Assembly: GCF_037977235.1 (NCBI RefSeq)
Contig: NZ_CP150276.1
Span: 4,898,001-4,962,000, forward strand
From: Paenibacillus sp. FSL K6-0276
Lineage (GTDB): Bacteria > Bacillota > Bacilli > Paenibacillales > Paenibacillaceae
DNA: 64,000 bases
Direction: 5' to 3'
In this document: piece by piece, positions 43,681-51,900 of the stretch
How positions within the stretch are numbered: the first letter of the stretch is position 1
How the letters are laid out: the number at the start of each line of letters is the position of its first letter
The notes under the pieces: generated by a model
What the model was told of the DNA's origin: nothing
Databases searched by the model: none
What the model saw: the letters and a program-made list of their open reading frames with translations, nothing else
Translations under genes and position numbers: made by a program

Positions 43681-43867
43681 CTAATTGCATTTTGTGCAAC
43701 TAAAGTTTCCCTTTTACCTCAACAACTCGGTTTAACTGCATTCCGTACACTTATATTCTCTGATTTACTCCTAGAATGTCATTTTCTCCATTTTTAGTTG
43801 CACAAAGTACAATTAATTCTAATATAAACCCTAAACCATGATAAATAGCTGCATAAAGTGCAATTAA
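43681..43867. repeat. Four-palindrome array, copy 2 (TTAGTTGCA arms), spacing 51-62-51
   Basis: Palindromes of 9-nt arm, 5-nt loop and 9-nt arm start at 43681, 43732, 43794 and 43845. They are CTAATTGCA/TGCAACTAA, TTAACTGCA/TACACTTAT, TTAGTTGCA/TACAATTAA and ATAGCTGCA/TGCAATTAA. Spacings are 51, 62 and 51 nt. Palindromes 2 and 3 resemble those in the same order at 5456 and 5518, including the loop starts TTC and CA. This array and that at 5406 are therefore related copies about 38 kb apart. Confidence 0.8.
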
Positions 43868-43886
43868 AGCCACCCTTAACACCAAT

Positions 43887-43917
43887 ACTCAACACTCAAC
43901 ACTCAACACTCAACACT
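43887..43917 (+). repeat. 7-bp microsatellite (ACTCAAC)n
   Basis: Four tandem ACTCAAC units plus a partial unit, embedded in a C/A/T-rich stretch (43870-44040) with no coding signal. Confidence 0.85.
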
Positions 43918-44068
43918 AACTTCACACCATTACTACACCTATCACCACATACCTCATTATTACCACTAACTTCTCACTACCCGCCAGATACACTATTCCA
44001 CCCACTACACTACCACTCAAATCTCACCACACAGCACCCTTCACTTCAACTACTTCTTATTTTTGAAA

Positions 44069-44506
44069 ATGGGAAATTTCCATGTAACTCACCACATCAT
44101 CCATTATCCATTATCCTTTGAGGAAATCGTGGCTCATTACGAAAAAGATGTTTTTAACTATTCGTATGCTGGGAAGCAGGAGCACGCAAAAGAAATAGCG
44201 CAGGATGTGTTTGTGCGAGTATTTCGCTCCATTCATTAATTCCGTGGTGATTCCTCATTTAAAATCTGGCTGTTTATGATTACCAAAAACGTTACGCAGG
44301 ACTTTAAACGAAAACAATTCGCCCCCCAGATTGTTCTGGTCGATACTATCTATCCTTATGAGTGCAGTTCGTCCGCCGAAAGTGAGTATTTTCAATTTAG
44401 ACATGGTGAAATGTGCGATATTGTCTCAGCCTTGCCACGAGTGTTTTGCGAGGTTATTCTTTTGGACGTATCCGGAGGAAATGCTACATTAAATAATTCA
44501 TCATAA
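44069..44506 (+). pseudogene. Inactivated ECF-type RNA polymerase sigma factor gene
   Basis: Reading from ATG at 44069, sigma-70 region 2 is clear: FEEIVAHYEKDVFNYSY..KQEHAKEIAQDVFVRVFRSIH. A TAA stop at 44237-44239 falls where ECF proteins usually have a residue before FRGDSSFKIWLF. The same frame continues through FRGDSSFKIWLFMITKNVTQDFKRKQF into a short linker. Region 4 begins LPRVFCEVILLDVSGGNATL, then ends prematurely at 44506, without the helix-turn-helix. There is no ribosome-binding site before the ATG. The nonsense codon and truncated region 4 indicate a pseudogene. No anti-sigma gene is adjacent. Confidence 0.8.
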
Positions 44507-44511
44507 GAAAA

Positions 44512-44560
44512 CAAAAAAAACTGTCACCCACCGATATCCATTGCCGGGTGACAGTTTTTA
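44512..44560. terminator. Bidirectional terminator between the sigma pseudogene and pstA
   Basis: ACTGTCACCC (44520-44529) pairs with GGGTGACAGT (44546-44555). A run of eight A precedes it and five T follow, so both strands have a T-tract. It ends the leftward pst operon immediately after pstA. Confidence 0.9.
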
Positions 44561-44577
44561 CGTACCTTGTGAACGAA

Positions 44578-45459
44578 TTAGTGTCCTTTGCGGCGATTTC
44601 CGAGCCAGAGCGGAAATCGAAATACAAAATTGATAAACAAAACTACAAATACGAGTACTGCTGCTGACTTGTCAGCAATTTGACGTGCATCTTCTACAAT
44701 CGCCTCGGATTGTACATACCATAGGTGTACTGCCAGGGTTTCACCCGGCGAGAACAGATTGAAGTCCCACATTTCGCCTGAGGTACTGAGGCCAGCGGTA
44801 AGGATAATAACCGCTGACTCCCCGAAGGCGCGTCCAGCAACGAGACAAATCCCTGTAACAATTGCAGACATTGCTACTGGCAGTACTACCGTGCGGATCA
44901 CATGGAATTTAGTCATCCCAAGCGCATATCCAGCCTCGCGCATCTCCCCAGGAACGGCACGTACCGCTTCCTCTGTTACCCGCGCAAGCATTGGTAGATT
45001 CAGCAGCGCCAAGCTGACGCCCCCGCCAAGAATCGTCAGACCGATATCGAAATATTCAGCAAATATCGCAAGTCCGAGCATACCGAACACAATCGAAGGA
45101 ACCGATGACAGAGCTTCTACGCAAATACGAAGTCCGCCTGTAAATTTATTATCCGGAGCATATTCGGCCATATAGATTCCCGCACCCAAACCGATTGGAA
45201 CGGAAATAAACAGCGAGATGAACAAAATGTAGAACGAGTTGAACAGCACAGGACCAATCCCACCACCTGCGTCAATCTCTTCAGGCTGTTTAATCAAGAA
45301 ATCGGGCCGTAGTGCCGGTAGACCTTTACTAAGAATCGTGAAGAGCATCCAGAAGATCAGCAGCATGACTAAGGCCCCAAGCGTATAAAACCCTATGGTC
45401 GCAATTTTATTGTTTCTTTGAGCACGCGCTGTATGCTTTGTACTTGCGAATCCGTTCAC
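44578..45459 (-). CDS. pstA: Phosphate ABC transporter permease PstA
   Basis: This 293-residue inner permease of the high-affinity phosphate importer has six predicted membrane helices. The cytoplasmic EAA loop contains EAVRAVPGEMREAGYALGMTKFHVIRTVVLP, and the conserved start of helix five has GRAFGESAVIILTAG. The GTG start overlaps the pstC stop (GTGA) and AGGAGGGAT lies 5-6 nt upstream. In most pst operons pstB follows pstA; here a strong terminator follows and pstB is not in the window. Confidence 0.95.
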   Translation of the reverse strand: MNGFASTKHTARAQRNNKIATIGFYTLGALVMLLIFWMLFTILSKGLPALRPDFLIKQPEEIDAGGGIGPVLFNSFYILFISLFISVPIGLGAGIYMAEYAPDNKFTGGLRICVEALSSVPSIVFGMLGLAIFAEYFDIGLTILGGGVSLALLNLPMLARVTEEAVRAVPGEMREAGYALGMTKFHVIRTVVLPVAMSAIVTGICLVAGRAFGESAVIILTAGLSTSGEMWDFNLFSPGETLAVHLWYVQSEAIVEDARQIADKSAAVLVFVVLFINFVFRFPLWLGNRRKGH

Positions 45460-46403
45460 GCTGCATCCCTCCTTTTTCTACCCAGCACGCGGATAATCAG
45501 AATTAATACAAATGATATTACTAGCAGAAGAAATGCCATCATATGTAGCGCATAGTTCCAAGTCGAGTCAAACTCTACATTGGAGATTTGCATAACGATG
45601 TTACTAGTCAGCACCGATGATGGCGTGAATAATGACTTCGCCAATTGCGGTGTATTACCGATAACCATAACTACAGCCATCGTCTCACCCACAGCACGAG
45701 TCATACCCAGAATGACAGCAGAGATAATCCCTCTGCTAGCCGCTGGCAGTACTACACGCATGATTACCTGTAGGCGGGTAGATCCAAGAGCATAGGCAGC
45801 ATCCCGATATTTGCGCGGCACAGAGACAATGGCATCATCACTGATTCGGCAAATCGTTGGCAGCACCATTAATGCGAGCACAAGTGCAGCAGCTAGCAAG
45901 CCATCGCCTAAGCTCTCACCACTAACTCTACGCAGGAAAGGAAGTAATACCGTCAAGCCCAGATAACCGTAAACAATTGAAGGAATACCCACCAATAAAT
46001 CGAGTACTGGACGGATAAAAGTCTTCATCCATTTTGGAGCAATTTCTGCACAAAGTACTGCCATCCCTACCGAGATAGGCACTGCGATCAGCAGCGTCAA
46101 TGCAGTTAGTGAAAGTGTATTTACAATGAAGGCAGCCGCTCCAAAAGAGTCCTCTTCCGGCGTCCAGTTAAAGGAAAAGAAAAAGTCCGCAGGCGAGAGA
46201 TGGCCGAACAGAAGCATAGCCGTTTTGCCGATAAATAGAATTACAAGTCCAAGCACGAAACAAAGCGCGAGAATGCTGAATAGAAAATAAAACTTAAACA
46301 ATTTGTTGCTAAACAAATGTCTACCATGACGTTTGGAGTTAGCGCTAACCTGCGTTACGCTCTCTTTTCCCCTAGTTGCCAAGCCGTGGACTGGTGCCCC
46401 CAT
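45456..46403 (-). CDS. pstC: Phosphate ABC transporter permease PstC
   Basis: This roughly 315-residue permease partner of PstA has six membrane helices. The EAA loop contains DAIVSVPRKYRDAAYALGSTRLQVIMRVVLPAA, and the conserved TRAVGETMAVVMVIGN lies in helix five. The ORF begins 8 codons upstream, but AGGAGG lies 6 nt before the ATG at 46403, so I chose that start. The N-terminal 40 residues are polar and longer than usual. The intergenic region to pstS contains an 8-bp stem without a T-tract. Confidence 0.94.
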   Translation of the reverse strand: MGAPVHGLATRGKESVTQVSANSKRHGRHLFSNKLFKFYFLFSILALCFVLGLVILFIGKTAMLLFGHLSPADFFFSFNWTPEEDSFGAAAFIVNTLSLTALTLLIAVPISVGMAVLCAEIAPKWMKTFIRPVLDLLVGIPSIVYGYLGLTVLLPFLRRVSGESLGDGLLAAALVLALMVLPTICRISDDAIVSVPRKYRDAAYALGSTRLQVIMRVVLPAASRGIISAVILGMTRAVGETMAVVMVIGNTPQLAKSLFTPSSVLTSNIVMQISNVEFDSTWNYALHMMAFLLLVISFVLILIIRVLGRKRRDAA

Positions 46404-46418
46404 ACTTTCCCTCCTGTA

Positions 46419-46455
46419 AGCGGCCACCCCCGTATCAAGATCGGAGCTGGCCGCT
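46419..46455 (-). promoter_or_regulatory. Intercistronic hairpin between pstS and pstC
   Basis: AGCGGCCA pairs with TGGCCGCT around a 21-nt loop, with no T-tract. Such structures between a binding-protein gene and its permease genes often stabilise the upstream mRNA, giving more binding protein. That function is inferred here. Confidence 0.5.
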
Positions 46456-46485
46456 GTTACCGTTCAATATGATCTTTAGATGATA

Positions 46486-47346
46486 TTAGCCCTTCATTGC
46501 TTCGATCGGAATAAATTTAAGCTTTTTCAGGGAACCTTGTTGGAACTTCTTGCTTTGTACGTATTCGATAAATTCTTTTGTTGCGCCAGTAGGTTGGCCT
46601 TTAGTCATGTAGTAACCATAAGCCCAGATCTTATAAGATCCATTGATTACGTTGTCTGTAGTAGCAGCTACACCGTTATGTTTAACAGCTTTCACGTCGC
46701 CACTTACATATACAAGGTCGATATAACCGATAGAGTTAGGAGTTGTTCCTACGGCAGTCTTCATGTCACCGGATGAACCTGTTTCTTTGTAGTTCTTAGC
46801 TTTCTTAACGATATCTCCACCATCCAAAGCTTTAGCTTGATAGTTAACGCGTGTACCGGAACCGAAAGAGCGAGTGATAACTACGATGTCAGCATCTGCA
46901 CCGCCTACTTCTTTCCAATTCGTGATTTTGCCTGCGAAAATACCTTTAAGTTGTTCTGTTGTAAGGTTATCTACGCCAACATTCTTGTTCACGATTGTAG
47001 CAAAAGGAATGACAGCTACTTTGTTTGCTACCTGTCCGTCAAAAGCTTTGAAGCCTGGTACGTCGATGCTAGCATCCCAGTCGCAAGCGCCGATATCAGC
47101 GATGCCTTTTTTTACAGCTTGAGGTCCAGTGACAGAACCTTTACCCGATGCTGCGATTTTCACTTTAGGGTGCAGCTTTTGGAATTCTTTTGCCGCTTGA
47201 AGGGTCAATGGAAGAAGTGCTGTCGAACCGTTAACTGTGATTTTACCTTTAAGTGAATCGGCTGCTGCTGCAACCCCTGCGAAAGATGCGGTTACCGCAA
47301 TTACAGCTGTTAGAGCTGTTACTGTTAGCTTCTTGAAAATCTTCAT
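46486..47346 (-). CDS. pstS: Phosphate-binding protein PstS, without a lipobox
   Basis: This 286-residue periplasmic-binding-type protein captures phosphate for PstCA. Phosphate-site motifs are GSTALLPLTLQAAKEF, SGKGSVTGPQAVKKGIADIGACDWD and TRSFGSGTRVNYQAKA. The first 28 residues form a signal peptide ending GVAAAA-DS. There is no cysteine at a lipobox position, whereas most Gram-positive PstS proteins are lipoproteins, so this one may be released or held by other contacts. GAGGAGAAATAATACA precedes the ATG. It is preceded, within about 55 nt, by the beta-propeller gene. Confidence 0.93.
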   Translation of the reverse strand: MKIFKKLTVTALTAVIAVTASFAGVAAAADSLKGKITVNGSTALLPLTLQAAKEFQKLHPKVKIAASGKGSVTGPQAVKKGIADIGACDWDASIDVPGFKAFDGQVANKVAVIPFATIVNKNVGVDNLTTEQLKGIFAGKITNWKEVGGADADIVVITRSFGSGTRVNYQAKALDGGDIVKKAKNYKETGSSGDMKTAVGTTPNSIGYIDLVYVSGDVKAVKHNGVAATTDNVINGSYKIWAYGYYMTKGQPTGATKEFIEYVQSKKFQQGSLKKLKFIPIEAMKG

Positions 47347-47400
47347 TGTATTATTTCTCCTCTCGGCTCTACGCCGTTAAAATATGATTAGGGATAATTA

Positions 47401-48837
47401 TTATTTAGACAGTTGCAATGCTTTACCGCCTTGGATCACCTGTACAACGCCGTCGCTTACGATGGCAAGCTTGCTTCCGTCATTCGAAACAGCTACTTCA
47501 GATACGTCTTCAGTGGAGCGGAATAGCTCAGTCTTTGCTCCATTATTATCAATGGAATAGACTACTGTGCTTCCGTTTGCAGCTGAACCTGCTACAACCA
47601 AACCATTGTTAACACCAGTAGACCAATTCACTTCAACATCAAGTGAAATGTTAGTGCTTGTTCCGTCTGCTTTTATAACCTTCAGTGTGTTAACTGCATT
47701 ACCATCTGCATCTGCGCTCAGGTATACGAGGCTTCCATCAGCCAAAATTTCAGGGTACAGCTTGTTATCAGGTGTAGTGGTCAGGGCAGCTGGCTTAGCA
47801 TCTTTCGTAATCAGATCAAGCTTGTAAAGCTGCTCTCCAGCAGAGCTGAAGTCTACGGTGAGGGAATCTTCTGTGCTATCTGCATCATTTTTAGCCACAC
47901 CCGTTAAGTTAACGATGTAACCCGCACTCTTCTCATCAGCGGAAATGCGCAGTTCAGATTTATTCTCAACCTTATCTGCCAAAACGGACTTAACCACACC
48001 AGTGTCTACAGCGATTTTTGCGATTTTCTCCTGCTTGTCACCTTGGATGAAGTAAATACTTTTACCATCCTTGGACCAAACTAGATCCGTCTTCACACTG
48101 TTGTCAGTACCCAGCTTCTTAATAGCACCACTAAACAAGTTAATCAGATTCAGCAAACCATTCTCATCATTGAACGCTCCCCACTGCCCATCCGGCGATA
48201 CTGCAAAATCCACCGCACTGTCATCCGAAGAAAATACTTCGTAGTTACCTGGGTCAGTAGTAAATTTGATAAGCTGAGCGGTTTCCGCATCACTTTTGTT
48301 CGCAATAAGGCTTCCAGCAGCTGTCCAGTGCAAAGTATCAAACAATCCTTCAGGACGAGCAAAGCTTAGAATCGTGCCAGCATCAGCATCCAGCTCTCCA
48401 CCTAATGCATTAACTAATTTAGTAAGCTCTACATAGGTTTTACCGTTATAAAATACTGGAGCAACTGTGAACGATTCGGAATTACCATCTACTTGATAGC
48501 TCTTTGAGCCTGTTTTAAGTTGAACATTATGTAATCCTTTGCTGTCATTAAGTTCAAACCCGCCTGCTCCCAGTACTAGCTTAGCTCCAATTTCACCAGC
48601 TACCTGATTCAGCGAGTAAAGCTTGTAACCACTGCTATTAATGGTGTTAAACACAATCGGCGTACCGTTCACATTCCAAGTAGTTGTACCTTCTTTAACT
48701 GCTGTTTTAGCAGCGACTTGATTGGTAGCTACAGATTTCACATTACTGCCGATGCTGGCTGCAGATACACTCCCAACGCCTACTGTTGCAAGAAGTGCTG
48801 AAGCCAACGTTGCGCTAATCCATTTACTGTTTTTCAA
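47401..48837 (-). CDS. Secreted stalk-domain / TolB-like beta-propeller protein
   Basis: This 478-residue protein has a signal peptide (WISATLASALLATVGVGSVSAA). An N-terminal stalk (copper-amine-oxidase N-like) domain follows (about 50-150; WNVNGTPIVFNTINSSGYKLYSLNQVAGEIG and FYNGKTYVELTKLVNALGG). The C-terminal half (about 165-478) has WD40/PD40-type blades, such as DFAVSPDGQWGAFND, LVWSKDGKSIYFIQG and VAVSNDGSKLAIVSDG. The start is TTG after AAGGGTGA. It is the first gene of the pst transcription unit, with a Pho-box-like array upstream. A role in phosphate starvation or cell-wall sensing is inference; I do not know the function. Confidence 0.8.
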   Translation of the reverse strand: MKNSKWISATLASALLATVGVGSVSAASIGSNVKSVATNQVAAKTAVKEGTTTWNVNGTPIVFNTINSSGYKLYSLNQVAGEIGAKLVLGAGGFELNDSKGLHNVQLKTGSKSYQVDGNSESFTVAPVFYNGKTYVELTKLVNALGGELDADAGTILSFARPEGLFDTLHWTAAGSLIANKSDAETAQLIKFTTDPGNYEVFSSDDSAVDFAVSPDGQWGAFNDENGLLNLINLFSGAIKKLGTDNSVKTDLVWSKDGKSIYFIQGDKQEKIAKIAVDTGVVKSVLADKVENKSELRISADEKSAGYIVNLTGVAKNDADSTEDSLTVDFSSAGEQLYKLDLITKDAKPAALTTTPDNKLYPEILADGSLVYLSADADGNAVNTLKVIKADGTSTNISLDVEVNWSTGVNNGLVVAGSAANGSTVVYSIDNNGAKTELFRSTEDVSEVAVSNDGSKLAIVSDGVVQVIQGGKALQLSK

Positions 48838-48890
48838 TTAGATTCACCCTTTTCGTATAGGTAACTGCTAATGTCATTTTCGTCTACAAA

Positions 48891-48929
48891 TGTCAATTCT
48901 GTTGCAGAGGAATGTTATGGAAATATTAA
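48891..48929 (-). promoter_or_regulatory. Pho-box-like array upstream of the pst operon
   Basis: On the minus strand four hexamers lie at exact 11-nt intervals: TTAATA, ATAACA, CTGCAA and TTGACA, each separated by 5 nt. Bacillus PhoP binds TT(A/T)ACA-like repeats with this spacing. The third copy is poor. The array ends about 55 nt upstream of the beta-propeller gene start. The fit with phosphate-starvation control of pst is good. Confidence 0.5.
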
Positions 48930-49007
48930 CTATAATTATTTTTTTGAAAAAGTAGGTATATTGGCGTGCTAGACCGCTCTATCCAAGGTAAACCAAATGG
49001 ACTAGAC

Positions 49008-49075
49008 ACGAAAAAAAGCCTCATTGGGTATAGCTCTGCGGGGTGCAGTGGCTTTACTCCATGAGGCTTTTTGTA
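49008..49075. terminator. Bidirectional terminator between uxuB and the pst operon region
   Basis: AAAGCCTCAT (49015-49024) pairs with ATGAGGCTTT (49061-49070), enclosing a smaller GGGTA/TACTCC-type stem. T-tracts lie on both strands. On the minus strand it follows the uxuB stop by about 10 nt. Confidence 0.85.
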
Positions 49076-49083
49076 AATGTGAT

Positions 49084-50706
49084 CTACAATAACTCTTCAT
49101 TCAAATACTTCTCCAACGTTCTCCGCACAGCTCCTGGGCCCTTCAGCATTTCATAGAAATAACCTTCAATCTTGCTACCAAGGCCAATTTCATATAACAG
49201 TACACCAAAGATCTTCTCATTATCTAGAATCTTATGAACATTAGAAGTCAAATCTCCCAAAGTCACGCTTTGCAGATGTTCTTGAAGTGACTCCATTAAT
49301 GGATCGGAACTCAGCTCAAATGGATTTCCTTCATCATCCACTCCGATCAAATAGCGGCACCACGCAGCAATTGCTAATGGAATTGCCGTCAACACAGTAG
49401 GATTAAGATCTTCTCGTTGTACATAGGATTTGATCGTTTCCCCATAACGAATACCCACCTTCTGCGACGTATCTGTCGCAATTCGCTGCGGGGTGTCTGG
49501 AATATATGGATTCGCCAATCGCTCTTGCAGCACTTCATCCAAGAACTGCTGTGGATCTAGAATGATAGGATCTACAACTACAGGCAATCCTTCCTTGTAC
49601 CCAATCCTCTCAACCAATGTACGCAGTGTCTGATCCTGCATCTCATCTGAAATCTGCTTATATCCTAACAGACAGCCAGTGACCGCTAATGCAGTGTGTA
49701 AGGGGTTCAGACAGGTTGTAACCTTCATCGTTTCCACCCTATTCACGGTCTCACGATCTGTGAATGTAATTCCCACTTTTTCTAATAATGGGCGCCCATT
49801 CGTAAACTTATCCTCAATGACCAGATATTCACTGACCTCTGCGTTAACGAAAGGTGCGGTATGAGCGTTTCTCGAGGTAATAAGTATATCCATACCGCCA
49901 ATCCCTTGCTCCTGCAAGGCATCTCGAACAGCTTTGGACGGACGAGGTGTAATTTTATCGATCATCGACAATGGGAAGGTTATGCGACTCTCGTCTTCGA
50001 GATACGCTACAAAACCTTCCTCCACATACCCTTTTGCAGCCCATGTCTTGGCGATTGTAATCACGCTTTTTTTCAGCATATCCCCATTGTGCGAACAGTT
50101 ATCCATACTAACAAAAGTCATTGGATATTGACCTTTAAGATATCGACGGTAAGCAAGAGAAGCGATAACACTCATGCTGTGGGAAGGCTGCTCTGGCCCT
50201 TGCTCCATATCATTCTTCACGATATCAAGGTACATTCCATTAGGATCCGTCAAGGTATAACCCTTCTCTGTAATAGTGAAGCTGGCCATCTGCAAGCTCG
50301 GATTTTCAAATACTTCAACCAAACGGCAGTAATCTTGCGCACGATTCTTGTTTGCCATAATGGCCTCAGTAATGCTGCTAATGACCTTTTTCGTAAACTC
50401 GCCACGCGCATTCATTAGCACGAGAAGTGTTAAATGATCATGCGGTTTATAAATCTTGTCAATCAGCTCGTAGTCAGAGGAGGTAGCGGCGATAATACCT
50501 GTATCTGCTTTTCCAAGCTCCAACAGCTTCTGGTGAGCATTCGCAACAAATCCCCGAAAAATATTCCCTGCTCCAAAATGAACCCATTCCGGTCTAACGC
50601 GTGTATTCTCCGCCACCTGTTCATAATCAAACTGTGGAAGCTCCACGTCAGCGCCCTTCCACTCCTCTGCACATGATTGAATACTCTCTCTTGTCAGGAG
50701 AAGCAT
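49084..50706 (-). CDS. uxuB: Fructuronate reductase (mannitol dehydrogenase family)
   Basis: This 540-residue long-chain polyol dehydrogenase has an NAD-binding start, VHFGAGNIFRGFVANAHQKLLE. The catalytic-site motif MKVTTCLNPLHTALAVTG carries the Lys-Asn-His set of the family. It reduces D-fructuronate to D-mannonate, feeding UxuA in hexuronate breakdown. The pairing with uxuA makes fructuronate more likely than mannitol or altronate as substrate. GGAGGTG precedes the ATG, formed by the last codons of uxuA; the start lies directly after the uxuA TGA. Confidence 0.9.
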   Translation of the reverse strand: MLLLTRESIQSCAEEWKGADVELPQFDYEQVAENTRVRPEWVHFGAGNIFRGFVANAHQKLLELGKADTGIIAATSSDYELIDKIYKPHDHLTLLVLMNARGEFTKKVISSITEAIMANKNRAQDYCRLVEVFENPSLQMASFTITEKGYTLTDPNGMYLDIVKNDMEQGPEQPSHSMSVIASLAYRRYLKGQYPMTFVSMDNCSHNGDMLKKSVITIAKTWAAKGYVEEGFVAYLEDESRITFPLSMIDKITPRPSKAVRDALQEQGIGGMDILITSRNAHTAPFVNAEVSEYLVIEDKFTNGRPLLEKVGITFTDRETVNRVETMKVTTCLNPLHTALAVTGCLLGYKQISDEMQDQTLRTLVERIGYKEGLPVVVDPIILDPQQFLDEVLQERLANPYIPDTPQRIATDTSQKVGIRYGETIKSYVQREDLNPTVLTAIPLAIAAWCRYLIGVDDEGNPFELSSDPLMESLQEHLQSVTLGDLTSNVHKILDNEKIFGVLLYEIGLGSKIEGYFYEMLKGPGAVRRTLEKYLNEELL

Positions 50707-51783
50707 TCACTTCACCTCCATTGTATTGTTAAGACTGTCCCATACACCAAGTAAATACATGATCCCCATTGCTCTATCGTACAGTCCGTATCCCGGGCGG
50801 CAAGTCTTCTCTTCTCCCCACAAGTGACGACCATGATCTGGACGTACATATCCCGTATATCCATTCTCATGATACGCTTTGACAACCTCTGCCACATCCA
50901 CACTGCCGTCCCGTCCACGATGAGATACCTCGATAAAATCACCGTTCTCAAAAACCTTAACATTTCGAATATGGGCAAAATGAATGCGATTACAGAATTC
51001 CCGAATCATAGCTGGCAGATCGTTTTTCGGATTCGTACCGAGTGACCCTGTACAGAAGGTTAATCCATTATACGGACTATCTACTGCGTCGAGTAAACGG
51101 CGGATCGTATCGCGGCTACGGACAATGCGGGGCAAGCCAAAGATCGGCCACGCAGGATCATCGGGATGGATCGCCATTTTGATGTCCACTTCCTCACAGA
51201 CAGGAATAATTCGCTTCAGAAAATAGACCAAATTCTCGAACAGCTTCTCTTCCGTTACATCTGCATAAGCGGCGAATAGCTCATCGAGCTTCGCAAGTCG
51301 CTCCGGCTCCCAGCCAGGCATCGTAAATTCGCCAGCACCCTCCAAAATGCGATTCACCATGTCACGTGGGTTCTCATTAATAGCCGCGTTTTCATAAAAA
51401 AGAGCATTCGAGCCATCCGGCAATTCTTTGTACAGCTCCGTCCGAGTCCAGTCAAAGATCGGCATGAAATTGTAACAGATCACTTTAACACCGACCTTGG
51501 CTAATTTCCGGATGGTGTCTATGTAAATATCGATATATTTATCACGCGTTGGGAGTCCAATCTTGATATCATCATGGACATTTACACTCTCGACTACAGC
51601 AGTACTGAACCCTTTGCTCGTAATTTGATCCGCAACCTTCTGAATTTCATCCATTTCCCACACTTCGCCTGCCACCTTATGATGCAGTGACCAGACAATT
51701 CCCATTACCCCCGGTATTTGCCGAATATGATCGAGCGTAATGTTGTCATTCCCTTCTCCATACCATCTCCATGTCATGTTCAT
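50707..51783 (-). CDS. uxuA: Mannonate dehydratase
   Basis: This 358-residue TIM-barrel metal enzyme dehydrates D-mannonate to 2-keto-3-deoxygluconate. Conserved features are MTWRWYGEGNDNITLDHIRQIPG, IKMAIHPDDPAWPIFGLPRI, LTFCTGSLG and YVRPDHGRHLWGE, with His/Asp/Cys residues for Mn or Fe. AGGAGG lies 12 nt upstream of the first ATG and 18 nt upstream of the next. Transcription from a clear sigma-A promoter is controlled by two palindromes and the divergent GntR regulator. Confidence 0.96.
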   Translation of the reverse strand: MNMTWRWYGEGNDNITLDHIRQIPGVMGIVWSLHHKVAGEVWEMDEIQKVADQITSKGFSTAVVESVNVHDDIKIGLPTRDKYIDIYIDTIRKLAKVGVKVICYNFMPIFDWTRTELYKELPDGSNALFYENAAINENPRDMVNRILEGAGEFTMPGWEPERLAKLDELFAAYADVTEEKLFENLVYFLKRIIPVCEEVDIKMAIHPDDPAWPIFGLPRIVRSRDTIRRLLDAVDSPYNGLTFCTGSLGTNPKNDLPAMIREFCNRIHFAHIRNVKVFENGDFIEVSHRGRDGSVDVAEVVKAYHENGYTGYVRPDHGRHLWGEEKTCRPGYGLYDRAMGIMYLLGVWDSLNNTMEVK

Positions 51784-51819
51784 CTGGAAAAAAAACCTCC
51801 TATAATTTCACATGTCGAT

Positions 51820-51835
51820 ATCTTGTATACAAGAT
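51820..51835. promoter_or_regulatory. GntR-type operator O1 (perfect 16-bp palindrome)
   Basis: ATCTTGTATACAAGAT is perfectly palindromic and lies just downstream of the uxuA -10, at or after the transcription start. The CTTGTATACAAG core recurs at 51901. It suits the FCD-GntR regulator encoded divergently. Confidence 0.75.
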
Positions 51836-51846
51836 AATATACTCAA

Positions 51847-51876
51847 ATATTAGAATGAAATTATGATTATTGTCAA
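51847..51876 (-). promoter_or_regulatory. Sigma-A promoter of uxuA-uxuB
   Basis: On the minus strand TTGACA (51876-51871) is 18 nt from TAATAT (51852-51847), lying between operators O2 and O1. Confidence 0.7.
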
Positions 51877-51900
51877 CAATGTAATATATTTTATTTACAA

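Noticed and set aside
5406..43867. CRISPR array interpretation of the regularly spaced palindromes
   Set aside because: The palindromes are only 21-23 nt with variable loops and diverged arms, there are only four per locus, spacings alternate 51 and 62 nt, and no cas gene is present.
43858..44121. Open frame of 87 codons over the ACTCAAC microsatellite
   Set aside because: Composition is driven by the C/A/T-rich repeat, and there is no ribosome-binding site or domain.
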